A stretch of 64,000 nt of DNA from Ophiura sarsii (lineage: Eukaryota > Echinodermata > Ophiuroidea > Amphilepidida > Ophiuridae), in assembly GCA_035610835.1 (NCBI GenBank), contig CM069443.1, forward strand, positions 58,235,266-58,299,265. The letters are read 5' to 3'. The notes beneath the pieces were generated by a model, which was not told the DNA's origin, did not search any database, and saw nothing but the letters and a program-made list of their open reading frames with translations. The position numbers and the translations under genes are program-made. Of this stretch, positions 22,204 to 34,208 are shown piece after piece (the stretch's first letter is position 1; every line of letters starts with the position of its first letter).

Positions 22204-22436
22204 CACTTTCCACGCGGCAGGTGTCTGCGGACGACATTCCAAAATGTTTCAAAAATGTCAAATTTGTTGGATTTCATTACCTTATTATTTGGAATCACCA
22301 TTTAAAATGCATTGAAATAAGGACAAACATGCATTTTATTGACTCAGTAATCCTTGAGATAGACTTTAAAAATTGGGAAAGGTTTTCTGAAAAATCTGTT
22401 TTATATATGGTAAAGCTAATAGCCGCGTGGAAAGTG
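22204..22436 (-). mobile_element. TTAA MITE, copy 6, reverse orientation
   Basis: Complete element in reverse orientation relative to most copies: the GTCTGCGGACGAC palindrome is next to the left end. TTAA at 22200-22203, TCAA at 22437-22440. Confidence 0.85.
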
Positions 22437-23486
22437 TCAAGGGAAAATCCAGATGCATGTATCCCTGGCCTTTTTGCAAGAAGGTGGCCAGAGGCAGTCA
22501 TTTTGTACAAAGCTGTAACGTTCCATTGAGTCGGTTTTTTTTACAAAATTAAAGCCTAGGCCTGCCTTACATTTTGATCACGTCAATATACACTTGTGTA
22601 CATTTGTCGACGCCCGCAGGGAACTGGCACAGTCAAAAATGATAGATTACAATTCTCGGTCATAATAAAATACGTACATGCAAGTGAAAATGATTTATAA
22701 TCTAACTCTGAGTTTAACACATGCAATACCATGATACCTGAGATGAAAAGACAATCTATGCACCAAAATAATAGCAATGTCCTGTGGTGCATTGTACATA
22801 CGATTAATTTCACCATCGGAACACGGATATAAATACCAAAATATCTAGCCAAGACTAATCAATTGAATATACCAATCGGGTTATCAAATGAGGTGCTTCA
22901 TTGGTGCAACAGTGGTTTGCAGCCCGACTTTCACACTTTTTGAAGTAGAAGTATTTTGACAGTCACGAGTCGCGATAAGACCGGATTTACGTTGGTACGC
23001 TATCAAGGGATAGCACTGGATCAAAAATGTGAGAGGTCCCATGAAATTTTTCAGGACCACGTAGGACTTCAAAAAACAAATTTTAGGGGTCCCCCAAGAG
23101 GGGTCCTGAAGTTTGGGTATTTGAAAATTTTACTTTTTTATGGACAGTTTTAGTGAATTTATATTGTGAGTAAAGGATGGATGTAATTTACAGAATTTCT
23201 TAAGGTTTCCATTTCCATACATCGTCAAATTAAAGGGTTCCTTAAATTTTGATCGGGACCCGCAAGTCTTTCCAATTTGAAACCTGACGCGTCACTACAA
23301 GAAAGTGAGAGGTCTAGGACGTGCAGACGTCAGAGGATGATCCCTTTATGCCGATGAGCATGGTTGAATGCCTTTTATCGGAAAACCCATCGGACGTGTT
23401 GGTACATTATTCATTAACCATGTTAATGTATATACATAAGAAATATAGCCATTGGGTACACGAAATTTCCTGACGTGATTCAACAC

Positions 23487-23490
23487 TTAA
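23487..23490. other. Empty TTAA site for the 2.3-kb composite
   Basis: CAACACTTAAAGCATCAATA is contiguous here, while block A has TTAA plus 2.3 kb plus TTAA at the same place. Confidence 0.8.
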
Positions 23491-23725
23491 AGCATCAATA
23501 ATTGATATGCATACTACACTTCTAAAGAATATACTACTTGACAGGTCGGAGACTACTACTACTGACAGCTTTCGGGGCTTATAGGAATTCTGATCTCTCG
23601 GGTCTTTTTCGTTTTATTAATATGAGCAGTTTTTACCGTGCAGGGAAATCGGCGTCTTGATATCGCGGTGTGATATCTAAAGGCCCTCTCAGTTCAGTTC
23701 ATTAGAGACGCACCCTAAATGTCAA

Positions 23726-23963
23726 CACTTTCCACGCGGTTATAAGTAAGTTACCATACAAAACAGATTGTTCAGAAACCTTTTCCAACTTTCAATCTCA
23801 AAAATTACTGAACCAATACTAGGCATGTTTGTACTTCTTTTAATGCTTTCTCATGGTGATTATAATTATAAATTTGGTAATGAAATTCAAAAGTGTTGAC
23901 TTTTTTAAACATTTTGTGAAATTTTGGAACTGTGGTCTGCAGACGACAGCCGCGTGGAAAGTG
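23726..23963 (+). mobile_element. TTAA MITE, copy 7
   Basis: Paralogue of 4904-5141 with the same TCAA left flank, so it predates the block duplication. Palindrome reads GGTCTGCAGACGAC. Confidence 0.85.
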
Positions 23964-24562
23964 TTAAACTACGGGGAAACATTTGCGTCCCGATGGTGGC
24001 AGGTTCAACCGATCAAATACACATTTACCAAATTCATAACGTGCACACGTAAGACCTCTATAATACGTGATATGCTTTCTAAATAATGATATCTGATTGC
24101 GAGGTCTTTCATTAATATACAAATATGATCATATATGATGATTCCTTACATACAGATAAAAATGGTTCAATGACTTTTATATCGGAAAACCTGTCGGACT
24201 TCCTATTATGCATTAACCACATCATGAACAACTGTTATCATGAACATACAATATACACTTATCATGCTTATAGGAAATGTAGCCATTGGGTGCTTGTCGT
24301 GACAAGATTTAACACTTTAAGCATCAATATTTGATATGCATACTACACTTCTAAAGCAAATTACTATCTGCAGCTTGACAGGTCAGAGACTATTTATACT
24401 GACAGCTTTCGGGGTTTATAGGAATTCTACTCTGTCGGTTTCCGAATTTTAATATGAGCAGTTTACCTATGTCGTGCAGGGAACTCGGAGTCTTGATATC
24501 GCGGTGTGATATTTAAAGGCACTCGCAGTTCATTTTATATAGAGATGCGCCCTCAATTTTAA

Positions 24563-24806
24563 CACTTTCCACGCGGCTAATAATAGTTTTACCATATACA
24601 AAACAGATTTTTCTGAAACCTTTCCCAACTGTCAAAGTCTATCTCAAGGATTACCGTAAACCAATACTAGGCATGTGTGTACTTCTTTTAATGCATTTCT
24701 TATGATGATTACAAATTTGGTAATAACATTTAATAATTTTGACATTTTTGAAAAAAATGTATTATTTTGGAATTGTCGTCTGCAGACGACTGTCGCATGG
24801 AAAGTG
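24563..24806 (+). mobile_element. TTAA MITE, copy 8
   Basis: Paralogue of 5685-5918 that keeps the intact left end CACTTTCCACGCGGC and the palindrome GTCGTCTGCAGACGAC. TTAA on both sides. Confidence 0.85.
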
Positions 24807-24937
24807 TTAATGTTTATTATTGGTTTATATATTGCTCTACTAACGTAGTTACTGATAGCCAGGTAGAAAGAGGCTAGCGTTGAGGTGCTTATGTAATAAC
24901 AATTACCCGGACTTATTCAGCAGGTGAACAATCGATA

Positions 24938-25127
24938 TACGCTACTTGCACGCAATCGCCATTTAGAATGAAAGCGAGGCTCTCACCTCAGCACGTGCGG
25001 GTCCAACCGCGTCACGCGATGCACACTTTAAACCTGCGTGAAACCACGACGCAGTGTGGCGTGATAGTGCGTGGTGAGGGGGAGCCTCGCTTTCACTGGT
25101 TCAATCTGTACCGTGCAAGTAGCGTAT
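24938..25127. mobile_element. 190-bp fold-back element
   Basis: TACGCTACTTGCACG at the left pairs with CGTGCAAGTAGCGTA at the right; GAAAGCGAGGCTC pairs with GAGCCTCGCTTTC inside. The interior is G/C-rich (CACGTGCGGGTCC, CGCGTCACGCG) against an AT-rich surround. A MITE or a structured transcript is possible; no gene. Confidence 0.65.
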
Positions 25128-25444
25128 TGAGGGTTCGCAGAGAACCGAATCAAAGAGATCATTAAGGATGTAAATAGCCTCCCTTTCTTTTCCTGTCTCT
25201 TTTTCTTTTTTTGTTCAATAAAATTCAGAATTTTTGCAGAATTAGGTCAAATGTTGGTTTTCCCCCTACTTATACGACTTTCTTGAGAAAAATGAACAGC
25301 TCCTTAGTTATACGACGTTTTTGAGGGAAATAAACAGAGATTGGCATATCTTAAAATTTTGAAGGAAATGTTTTTCAAAATTGCAGAAAACATGATCTAA
25401 CTGAATGCACCCTTAACAAGAGTACAGTAATGGGCTATTCATTT

Positions 25445-25625
25445 ATTAATGGTACACCCCCTATAGAAGGCATGGGAATCCCAAAAATAAAGAAACTTTT
25501 GCTTGGCCGTGGTAATTCCGAAGAAAAAAGTCCAAAATCCTCTGAAAGGTTATAGTAGGCATGGGAATTCCCAAAATGTTCTGTACAAAAATGTTTGCCA
25601 TCTATAGGGGGTTGGTGTACCATTA
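25445..25625. mobile_element. Fold-back element with TAATGGTACACCCCC ends
   Basis: TTAATGGTACACCCCCTATAG at the left is inverted as CTATAGGGGGTTGGTGTACCATTA at the right. GGCATGGGAATCCC and GGCATGGGAATTCCC repeat inside. It abuts the 799-bp element that follows. Confidence 0.65.
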
Positions 25626-26424
25626 GGCCTAAAAAAAAAGGTTTGTTTGCCCAAACACGACCGACCCATAAACTCTCAAAACCCTATGCCTTCTTTTTCT
25701 TTTCTTTTTTTTTTTTTTCTTTTTTTTTTAAATAATGTTTTATGTTGAAAAATATATGTATTAAAATGATATTTTCATCTTAAATTGCCAAACTAATCAA
25801 CAAAACTGCCCTGTAATTTACTTTAATATTCCCACATATCCACCCTTTAAAACTCCAAGGAGATGCACATCCAATATCCTACCACTATCTAATGAAACAC
25901 AGAACATCCAGCATGGTCTGAAGGTTTGTGGTACAGGCTGCCAGCTGCACTATTAAAACAAAATGTATTAGCCCTATTACCAGCCAGGCTATGTTTTATG
26001 GTGTGGAAACCGGGGAGGGGGACAAAGTATAAATTTTTAACCAGATAATCGCTGTGAAACCCCTGGGATTAACCCCCGGACCCTCCGATCACCGCGCTGC
26101 GTCCCTAACAACTCGTCTAACCTGCCAACGCTCACCCAGGCAGCGACTTCGTACACACATATCAGCTTGGTTGATGACGTCATGAATGCTGTAGCATGCG
26201 CGTGGACATTGTTTTTTTGCTGTATTGAATCGTAGTGTAGGAAGGTTAGGGTTTTAAAGAACATTAAAGTGTATTAAAATCAAATAGTATAGTCTTTTTC
26301 TTCTGAAAAAGTCTCTAAAGCCAAAAAAAGAAGGGAAAAAAAGAAGAAGAAAAAAGTAATCGACCTACCGACCCACTTTTTTCAACTCTTGTTTGGGCAA
26401 ACAAACCTTCTTTTTTTTTAGGCC
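25626..26424. mobile_element. Harbinger-type element, 799 bp
   Basis: Ends GGCCTAAAAAAAAAGG plus TTTGTTTGCCCAAACA, and their complement, with TTA on both sides (25623-25625, 26425-26427). Contains ACGACCGACCC near each end, a T-rich run and a G/C-rich patch at 26040-26180 that resembles a decayed tRNA-type promoter on the minus strand (weak). No transposase. Outside it CTATTCATTTATTAATGG and CCATTAATAAATTGAATA form a further inverted pair, so the element may be nested within a larger one. Confidence 0.7.
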
Positions 26425-26894
26425 TTAGTTAACCATTAATAAATTGAATAACCTAATGCATGCAGCTCATATGCCTCCGTCTCTGAGACCCAGGGTACAA
26501 TTTCAAATGTAGGAATGACCTGTATATCAAGATAAGGCAGTATTGTTGGCCTCCTGGGCCTTGACAATTGATACTATAGTATAATATGTCTCACAAATGA
26601 TGTTCATAATAGCCTGGGACAATGATTTGTGGTGTACTTTTAACATTTTCCGTAAAACCAGCATATAAGTGATGTCTGATAACGAAACGCTTCATCAACT
26701 TAAGTGGACCCAAATTGACTACATACAGAGATGTTTAAATTAACACTCACAAAAAAACATAAAGACAAGCCGTTTCGAGAGCATTGAAAGACAATTTCCC
26801 AATGCTTATTTTCCTTGTCTAACAAATAATACAATTAATTTCAAGAATATATTATACGTGTTGTGTCACTGTCATGTTTCATTTTATTGGTAGA

Positions 26895-27002
26895 CAAAAG
26901 ATCAATATTTACTTAAATTTCAATAATTGTAACATTTTTGAAACATTTTGTGAACTTTTGGAACTGTCGTCTGCAGACGACTCGACTGCCACGTGGAAAG
27001 TA
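26895..27002 (+). mobile_element. TTAA MITE, copy 9, right-end fragment
   Basis: Right half only: GTCGTCTGCAGACGACTCGACTGCC with an extra CGACT, then CACGTGGAAAGT. The right TTAA has decayed to ATAAAA. Confidence 0.75.
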
Positions 27003-27892
27003 TAAAAGCTTTTTTGGAGTTTTGCAAGAAATTATTGAAACGTATCTTGCCTTCTTATAGTGCAATATTCACATTATATTGTTTCTATACCGTTTGGCAC
27101 ATTTCGAATGCCTTAGATGCCAGTAAATCGGCCTGTTTCAAATTGTATCCGTCTTACTCTATTTTGTTTAAATTATTTACTTAGTTAGGTTTTTTTTAAT
27201 GATTTCTAATGTTCATTATTATGTGAGGATTTTGTAAAATGTAGTTGATGTTTCTGTATTTACGACTTCTTACTGAAAAAAACAGAGATTGACATTTGTT
27301 AGTGCATTTAATAATTTCAGGTAATATTTTGAGGGGAAATTAGTTAGAAAAAAAAGGTGTTTCAAATGTGCCTTTAATAAGAATACAATCCTGAAACCGG
27401 CCATCATATCTTATCAGATGTCTACACACGATCTAAACGCCTCTCTCAGATCGAAGGCACAATCGTGAAAGTAGGAAGGATAATTATATATCACGATAAG
27501 GCAGTGACTGAGTTGTTGACCTTCAGGGCCTTGACAATTGATACTATAATGTGTCTCAAGAAAAAAATGTTTCCAGTCTGAAGCGAAGCTATAGTATTGG
27601 CTCCATCAAATATTTCCCAATGGAACTTTTAAGGATGCAAACACCCCCACACTTTAAGGTGGCTAACTCATATACGGTGACCGGCATTGATTTGCTTCAA
27701 AATAGCAGAAGATGTGTACATTGATAAGAAAAGAATATATACCCAGTTTGATTTTTTTCCAAAAAGCCGTTTTTGATTTACGGAATTTTTTGTTATTTGA
27801 AAACCCGTTCACTTACTGAACATTGCCGAATTCCCAGAAACTGCCAAATTTCAGAAACACATGGTCGATGGGCCCGTAATCGAAATCATGCA

Positions 27893-28395
27893 TCCATTCA
27901 GGGATTTTGTGAGACACCTTTTTTGGAAACCTTACCCATAGGGCTGTTGAAATCAGATTGTCTGCAAACATCTCGTCGCTGGGTGAAACGGTGAGGCGCT
28001 TTTTCAAAATGCCCGCCGAATTCTAACTAAATCGCTTATGGAGGGTTTAAACAGGTTATCTATGAGATAAAATGGATTCTTTTTGCAAGTATCATGTCTG
28101 GTTTCCAGTTTATAAGACTTCCAAATACACTGTGGCTCGTTTGCATTATCCAAAATGGCCGCCATATAATTAAAATGTCTGCCAAAAGAGTCGAAATAAA
28201 CGTTTAAGACGTTTTTCAAATATATAACTGTATATTCAGGAATTTTGGAAGACATCTTTTGGAGGAAACCTTACCCATAGGCTAATTAAATCAATTTGTC
28301 TACAAAAATCTCGTCTCTGGGTGAAATAGTGAGGGCGATATTTTCAAAATGGCCGCCAAAGTTTAACTAAATCACCATTGGAGGATTTTCAAATA
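27893..28395 (+). repeat. Two-copy direct repeat, about 160 bp each
   Basis: TTCAGGGATTTTGTGAGACA at 27897 and TTCAGGAATTTTGGAAGACA at about 28236 start the copies. Both continue through AAACCTTACCCATAGG and GTCTGGGTGAAA-like text to AAAATGGCCGCC. Related AAAATGGCCGCCAAA phrases form the array at 32570-33310. Confidence 0.7.
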
Positions 28396-29335
28396 GGTTT
28401 TTTTCACTCGTGCCTTGACCTACATAAAGGAACACGGTAATGATATGCGGCATGACAGGTGTGACGGTTACGTAAACAAGTCAAGAGCCAGGCCCTGGAG
28501 AACAGGATACCAGGGCTCTCGCCAACACCCGCGAAATTGAAACAGGTGTTTTTTACTCGTGCCTTATGGCCTACACAAAGGAACACGGTAATGATATGCG
28601 GCATGACAGGTGTGACGGTTACGTAAACAAGTAATCTCGCCAACAACCCGCGAAATTTAAACAAGTGGTTTTTTTACTCGTGCCTTATGGCCTTATGGCC
28701 TGCACAAAGGAACACAGTAATGAATAATGATATGCGGTATGATAGGTGTGATGGAGAAGAGAATACCGGGGCTCAAACATCAACAACCCGCGAAATTTAA
28801 ACAGGTGTTTTTCACTCGTGCCTTGGCCTGCACAAAGAAACACGGTAAGGCAAAAAAAAAAAAGTTGACTTGCCCTTTCCGACCGACCCGAATTTTCGGA
28901 AATCTAGGGTCGCTATTTGTTTTTTGTTTTTTTTTGTTGTTGAAAAAATGGGAAAAAAATGGGGAAAAAAATTGAAAGAAGCACATAACAATAAAGAAAG
29001 ATGAAAACGTGTTTTTAAGTAGAATCTATCTGCTTGTTTTTGGCCTAATGATACGCGGCATGACAGGTGTGATGGTTACGTAAACAAGTCAAAAGCCAGC
29101 CCCTGAAGAACAGGATACCAGGGCTCTCGCCAACAACCCGCGAAATTTAAACAGGTTTTTTTTACTCGTGCCTTATAGCCTGCACAAAGGAACACGGTAA
29201 TGATATGCGGCATGACAGGTGTGACGGTTACGTAAACAAGTTAAGAGCCGGCCCCTGGAGAAGAAAATACCACGGCTCTCGCATCAACAACCCGCGAAAT
29301 TTAAACAGGTGTTTTTTCACTCGTGCCTTGATCTG
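28384..29335 (+). repeat. Expanded GATATGCGGCATGACAGG tandem array
   Basis: Five or six units of 130-165 bp, each with CACTCGTGCC, GGAACACGGTAATGATATG, GACAGGTGTGA, GTTACGTAAACAAGT and CCCGCGAAATT. Some units lack the roughly 40-bp CCAGCCCCTGGAGAACAGG block. The array is broken at 28848-29040 by an A/T-rich segment beginning AAAGTTGACTTGCCC. Confidence 0.85.
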
Positions 29336-29339
29336 CATA

Positions 29340-30165
29340 TGAATACGAGTAATGAGTCACGCGGTATGAACTCGCCTCCCAATAGGGTGGTGCCGTTACA
29401 TTTTTAGTTAGTTTTTAATTAGTTGTTACAAATAGTTGACAAGTAATTATGGATAAGACCATGATCATCAGCTTTCTTCCTATTCGCTACACAGTCAACA
29501 TGAATAATCAGCCTCAATTTACCGGATTTATAAAAATGACTATAACAGAAAAGGGTTCAACCTATGATAGCAAAATTATACATTTTTGGAAAGCTTGTAA
29601 CTAGAGGAATTCAGAAATGCAGTTTATATCAGGGAAGGGTTCATCCTTAAACAAATATTTCTGAAAGTTCTAAAAATATATAAAATAAAAATTGGAGATA
29701 TACCGACGTAGTAACTTTGACAATTATATATCATCTAATGGGTAATTTCATGAGGAATTCAAATATGTTAAGTAAATAATGATAGGGGTAGGTATAAAAA
29801 AATATATGGATCTCAAATTGAAAATAAAAAACTCTGATATTTTTCCGAACATTTCCGATCATACCATTTTAGTTCTTGGTCGTACTATAATTTTAATGTC
29901 ATATTTTGTTTCCTCATGCAATTTCCCTCCAGAAAATGTATACTTTTACTACCTCAGGGGGTATACAAGCAAATATAAATGTGTAAAGTTAAAATCATGT
30001 CGCGAAAGCCAAAATTCGTGTGTAACGCGAAAGGAGGCGAGCATAAAACACATGACCAATGTTATGCGGCATGGCAGGTGTGACGATTACGTAAACAAAC
30101 AAGTCAAGAGCCTGTCCATGGAGAACAGGATACCTCCGGTACCTTACAGAGGCCTTTACGGTCAA
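29340..30165 (+). other. Duplicated non-coding segment
   Basis: Matches 7190-8340 of block A. Open frames span part of it on the + strand but lie in repeats and differ by frameshifts from the paralogue, so no gene is called. Confidence 0.5.
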
Positions 30166-30384
30166 TGAACTTGTATCATGTTGCCTGTTTCGATTTTGAT
30201 TGCATAATAAATAAAAGTTTTTCTTTCAATTTATTTCTGACATTCTGCCCTTAAAAATAATCTTTTACCCTAAATGTCGTAATATTTTTCATGAAGCCAA
30301 ATGAGAAATCTTGAACCAATTGTTGACCTTGCGTATGGGTCAAAATTTAAAAATTGCTCCTATTTTTAAAAACAATATTTGTTG
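30166..30384. other. No gene seen; AATAAATAAA motif
   Basis: GCATAATAAATAAAAG at 30200-30218 is a polyadenylation-like motif without a supported gene ahead of it. Confidence 0.3.
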
Positions 30385-30440
30385 TGGGTTAAAAGGTCAA
30401 GGTCAATGGACATTGACCTATATGGAACTTGACCTTTTAT
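30385..30440. promoter_or_regulatory. Cluster of AGGTCA half-sites in a repeat
   Basis: AAAAGGTCAAGGTCAATGG, ACATTGACCT and AACTTGACCTTTT lie within 55 bp. TCAAGGTCA is the extended half-site bound by monomeric nuclear receptors, and AGGTCAAGGTCA a direct repeat. The paralogous cluster is at 6735-6785. Confidence 0.25.
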
Positions 30441-30720
30441 CACCTTTATAAGCAACAACAGATATTCCTACAACAAATACTCCAGGTGGTAAAAATATAC
30501 CATACCTGGAATCCTTGTGATCAGACGAACAATTTGAGATATTGTTGTAAACAATCGGAGCAAGTTTAAAGTTTGACCCCAAATGCAAAGGTCAATTACC
30601 TTTTTAGCTTTACTCGATAACTCGTTAACCAAACATCGGAAGTGCGGTAACATTTTCGAATTCCTTTTGCTCAGACGAATAATTCGGTGTGCTTTGTAGC
30701 TTAATTGAAGCACTTTTAAT

Positions 30721-31913
30721 TTTTGATCCCCTGGATAGCGGCAATTTCGGATTTTGAGCCCTCATTCCGCCCACGCTTTCGCGAGGGACACCCCTTTTAA
30801 TTTGTTAAATTACTTTCCTAGAAGACAAATCCACCGAGAAACGAACCTTCGCTCTCCACGGTCACGGGATTACTCGAGCAGACCTACTATTAGGTATATA
30901 ATAGCCTAACTGTTGAAAATGATCTAGGAACAATACTGAAGGTATGCTTACTATTTAGTTTTATTAACAAAGTCATTCATTTGCAAAACGGCTCGATATA
31001 GAGCCTTTTCAAAAACACAAAACCCCAGTCAATTTTAAAAGAAATGAGAGCGCTTTCCTACACCAAATGATAATCTGCGAAATCAAACTAACAAAATAAC
31101 TTAGACAACCAAATTCAGTATACCAACTACAAGTATCTATCTACATGTTGTGCTGACATTTTACCAAATTAATTCCCGGAAATAATTAAGAAAAATGAAA
31201 TATTGTTTGCAGGTGTTATTGCGTATGTAAAGTGAGTACCATATTTTGATTAATAAGATAAGTCCAAGAAAGAGATGAGTTTGGGGTGAATATACTGTTG
31301 GGATTTCAGAGAATGAATAGTCATTCCTATGTTGCGAACTCATCTGATGAGTTCTCGCCTACAACTCCAAAAATAAATATGTTAACTGTCTTTGCTCGTA
31401 AATAAAAGATTGATTTAGTATTGTGCACTCGAAATGTTAACTGATATGCGAGCTTACGAGGGTCGATCAATATGTAATGAAAGTGATCTTGGTATGGGAT
31501 GCATGAGTGATTGAGTATTGATGGATAGTGTGATCAATACAAAGTATGAACCTTTTGTACTTGGGGTAGGCCTAATATCCTGACAAAAATCAGCATGGTA
31601 CTATTTATTTCGGGGTCAAAACCCTAACATTCCTGACTGGACTATTATGATTGTCAAAGAGGGGCCCCACTGCAATACAATGTATTCAATTCTTAAAATA
31701 CTTGATAAGTAATTAAATTAATCTCAACACAGAACGTAAAAGAAAACTTGTACTATGTTTATTTGGGCTGTTTGATAGCTCAAAATTGAGATTACTATTG
31801 GGAAAAAACACGACACTAACTATCGTCAACAGACTTATGTATGGTTTGATTTGCCTTGTGATATTTGAGAAGGTATTTGATGACAGGTGAAAAATGGAAA
31901 AAAATGAATCTTT
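30721..31913. other. No gene or repeat recognised
   Basis: AT-rich, mostly unique sequence; a few chance frames of about 60 codons. Confidence 0.4.
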
Positions 31914-32215
31914 TTATTTTGGAAAGACGATCAAGACCAACTCATAGATTATAAAGAAAGAACATACGAATGGCTTATAATTTAATTTCATACCACATGC
32001 CCAATAATATCCGGTTATAGGACACCCGGGGGTTTCATTGAATTCGGACTGCATGAGGTCTATACGGTGGTTAGGTATACAAATAGCCAGATTCTCTAAA
32101 TTGTTTTTCAATGCCAAAATCCTTTCCTTACTCGCGATGAAGGTATAAAGAATTAAACCAGTATTTATGATGAAATTGACCAAAGTGATTAACCAAGGAG
32201 TCAGCCTCTCAGAGT
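31914..32215 (-). CDS. Candidate last exon of a gustatory-receptor-like 7TM protein
   Basis: The minus-strand frame runs from a possible acceptor (CCGTTCGTGGCTGAG, just above 32215) to TAA at 31914. It begins RLTPWLITLVNFIINTG, a hydrophobic segment reaching LILYTFIASKE. A polar loop follows (LKNNLENLAICIPNHRID), then GYYWACGMKLNY and a second hydrophobic segment, FVCSFFIIYELVLIVF, ending two residues before the stop. TM6, short loop, small motif with A-C-G, TM7 and almost no tail is the layout of insect gustatory and animal gustatory-receptor-like proteins, whose final helix carries a Y-x-x-x-L-x-x-F pattern. AATAAA overlaps the stop codon. Other exons were not found; upstream sequence on this strand is repetitive. 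An unrelated membrane protein or relic exon is possible. Confidence 0.42.
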
Positions 32216-32569
32216 CTCAGCCACGAACGGATGGGAAAGGGTGTTAATTTTCTGTTTTAGGTTGTTTAGTTACTAAAATCTTCCGGGGAACACGATCCCG
32301 CCGACCTTTTTTTAAATGTGCCCAAAGTACTTTTTCCGGGGGTGCTCCCATTTTTGGGGTCGAAATTTGAAATTAATTATTCTGTGGCCAATTATGGAAA
32401 TGTTGGTGTCTATATATATTTTCGGCTATAACAAATTGATTGCAATATTATTTAAAATCCAAAATGGCTGCCGTGTGCCTGAAAATTTAAAATGGCACCC
32501 AATTTTTTTTACCAAATGATAATATGTCCTGGTTTTAGTGATGTTTTTGGGGACAAAGAATACATTAAA

Positions 32570-33310
32570 ATCGTTTTTGAAATTCAAAATGGCTGTCAAG
32601 TACACACAAATTCAAAATGACCGCCAAAATGACCGCCAAAAATGGTACAATTCCATAAATTGGCATATATAAACCAGCATGCATGATCAAAGTATCGTTT
32701 TAACAATGATATGTATGTATTAGACCACTAGAAACTCTAGTATTTTTGCTCTGGTAACTTAACTCAAAACCAAAATGGCCGCCAAATTCATGGCCAAAAG
32801 TGGTCAAAATTCCATAAAATAGCATAATATCAACCGAAATGTATGATGAAAATATAATTTTAACCATGGGATGAATATGTTAGACCAATAGTAACTCATT
32901 TCCAGTATTTTTTTTGCTTTGTTAACATAGTTAAAATCCAAAATGGCTGCCAAAATGGCCCCCCAAAATGGGTCCCAAAGTGGCTGCAAACATTGTCAAA
33001 TTCCATAAAACGGGATATCAACCTTATTGTATGATGAAAATATAATTATAACCATGGGATGCATGTATTAGACCACAAGTTACTAATATCCAGTATATTT
33101 GCTTTGTTAACATACTTAAAAATCCAAAATGGCCCTCAAAATGGCTCCCAAAATGACTAAACAAATTGTCGGGATTCCATAAAATGGGATAATATCAACC
33201 AAAATGTAAGATGAATGTATAGTTTTAACTTTGGGATGTATGTATTAGACCACTAGTAAATCAATATCCAGTATATTTACAACGTAATAATATACTTTGA
33301 ATCCAAAATG
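32570..33310. repeat. Degenerate 160-185-bp tandem array with AAAATGGCCGCCAAA
   Basis: At least four units, each with CCAAAATGGCNGCC, AATTCCATAAAATGGGAT-like text, ATGATGAAAATATAA, TATTAGACCACTAG and TCCAGTATATTTGC. Anchor TTAGACCA recurs at about 32721, 32880, 33068 and 33246. Low identity between units indicates age. Confidence 0.75.
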
Positions 33311-33778
33311 GCCGTTGTAAATGTAGAAATAGTTGTACGATCATTGTATATACCTTTTGATATTCAAACATCGTTTACTTTAATTTAACTTAATTTTAAT
33401 GATATCTGGTATACCTTAAACAGGATTAACTACACGTACCTTAGACAAAATACATAATTTCTTTTAATTAAATTATTCCAATTCCATCCAAATCAATTGA
33501 GTCAACTACGTTTCCAAGTAAGCGTATAATATGAAATGGCGGATCTGAGTAGAACTTCGCTAACGGCAAAACTGTAAATCAACCATAATGAGATTCTCAA
33601 TTGCCCAATTTAAGGTTATGGTTAGTGGGAGAAATTCTCAACGAAAATTCTCATCCATATTTCAAATTTATGCCAAAACTACCTCTAATCTCCCGTAGAT
33701 ATTGCAATTTATTCATGATAATTTCGCCCCAAGTGTCCCAACACTTCTTTGAATGGAATGGAGTTAGTCAGTCACTAA

Positions 33779-34208
33779 GGGAGTGTTCATAGATACTTTG
33801 GTGGGGGTGGAAAAAATGAGGGGGATCAAAACAACAAAAAAGGTCCTTAAAAGGGGATCAGAAAAAAGGTCCTTGTTAGGGGGGATAAAAAAGTGGTTAA
33901 AAGTAGACTGTTGGAAATTTTTCGCGCATGTGTCCACAAAAGGCAATATTTGTTGGTACAAGCTTGTTCAGAGCCAAAATGTACCTCAATCGTAGTTGTT
34001 GTGATGGTGACATGAATGTTGTTATTGTTTCTGTTATACGACATAAACGGGCGGGGGATTCAAAAATATGAAGGTTCTTAAAAGGGGGATCAAGAAATAA
34101 AACACCCTATTTTGGGGGATCAAAACAAAATGACGTCCATGGCTCATTAGTTTCCACCCCCTCCCCCCCCCCCCCCCCCCCACCCCCAAAGTATTTATGA
34201 ACACTCCC
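33779..34208. mobile_element. Harbinger-type MITE, 430 bp
   Basis: Ends GGGAGTGTTCATAGATACTT and AAGTATTTATGAACACTCCC. TAA is duplicated at 33776-33778 and 34209-34211, and the empty site is at 8564 in block A. TAA duplication and GGG ends fit PIF/Harbinger. A poly-C run sits just inside the right end and a GGTGGGGGTGG run inside the left. Confidence 0.9.
34153..34187. repeat. Poly-C run
   Basis: C-rich tract inside the right arm of the 430-bp element. Confidence 0.85.

Noticed and set aside
22164..22529. 121-codon + frame
   Set aside because: Lies across a reverse-oriented TTAA MITE; similar text in other copies is broken by stops.
26037..26264. tRNA-derived SINE on the minus strand inside the 799-bp element
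   Set aside because: Only a weak GGGTTAATCCC-like B box and no convincing A box; kept as a remark only.
29779..30168. 129-codon + frame ending near AATAAATAAA
   Set aside because: Made of the tandem-repeat unit and duplicated non-coding segment; the paralogue at 7950-8389 is frameshifted.
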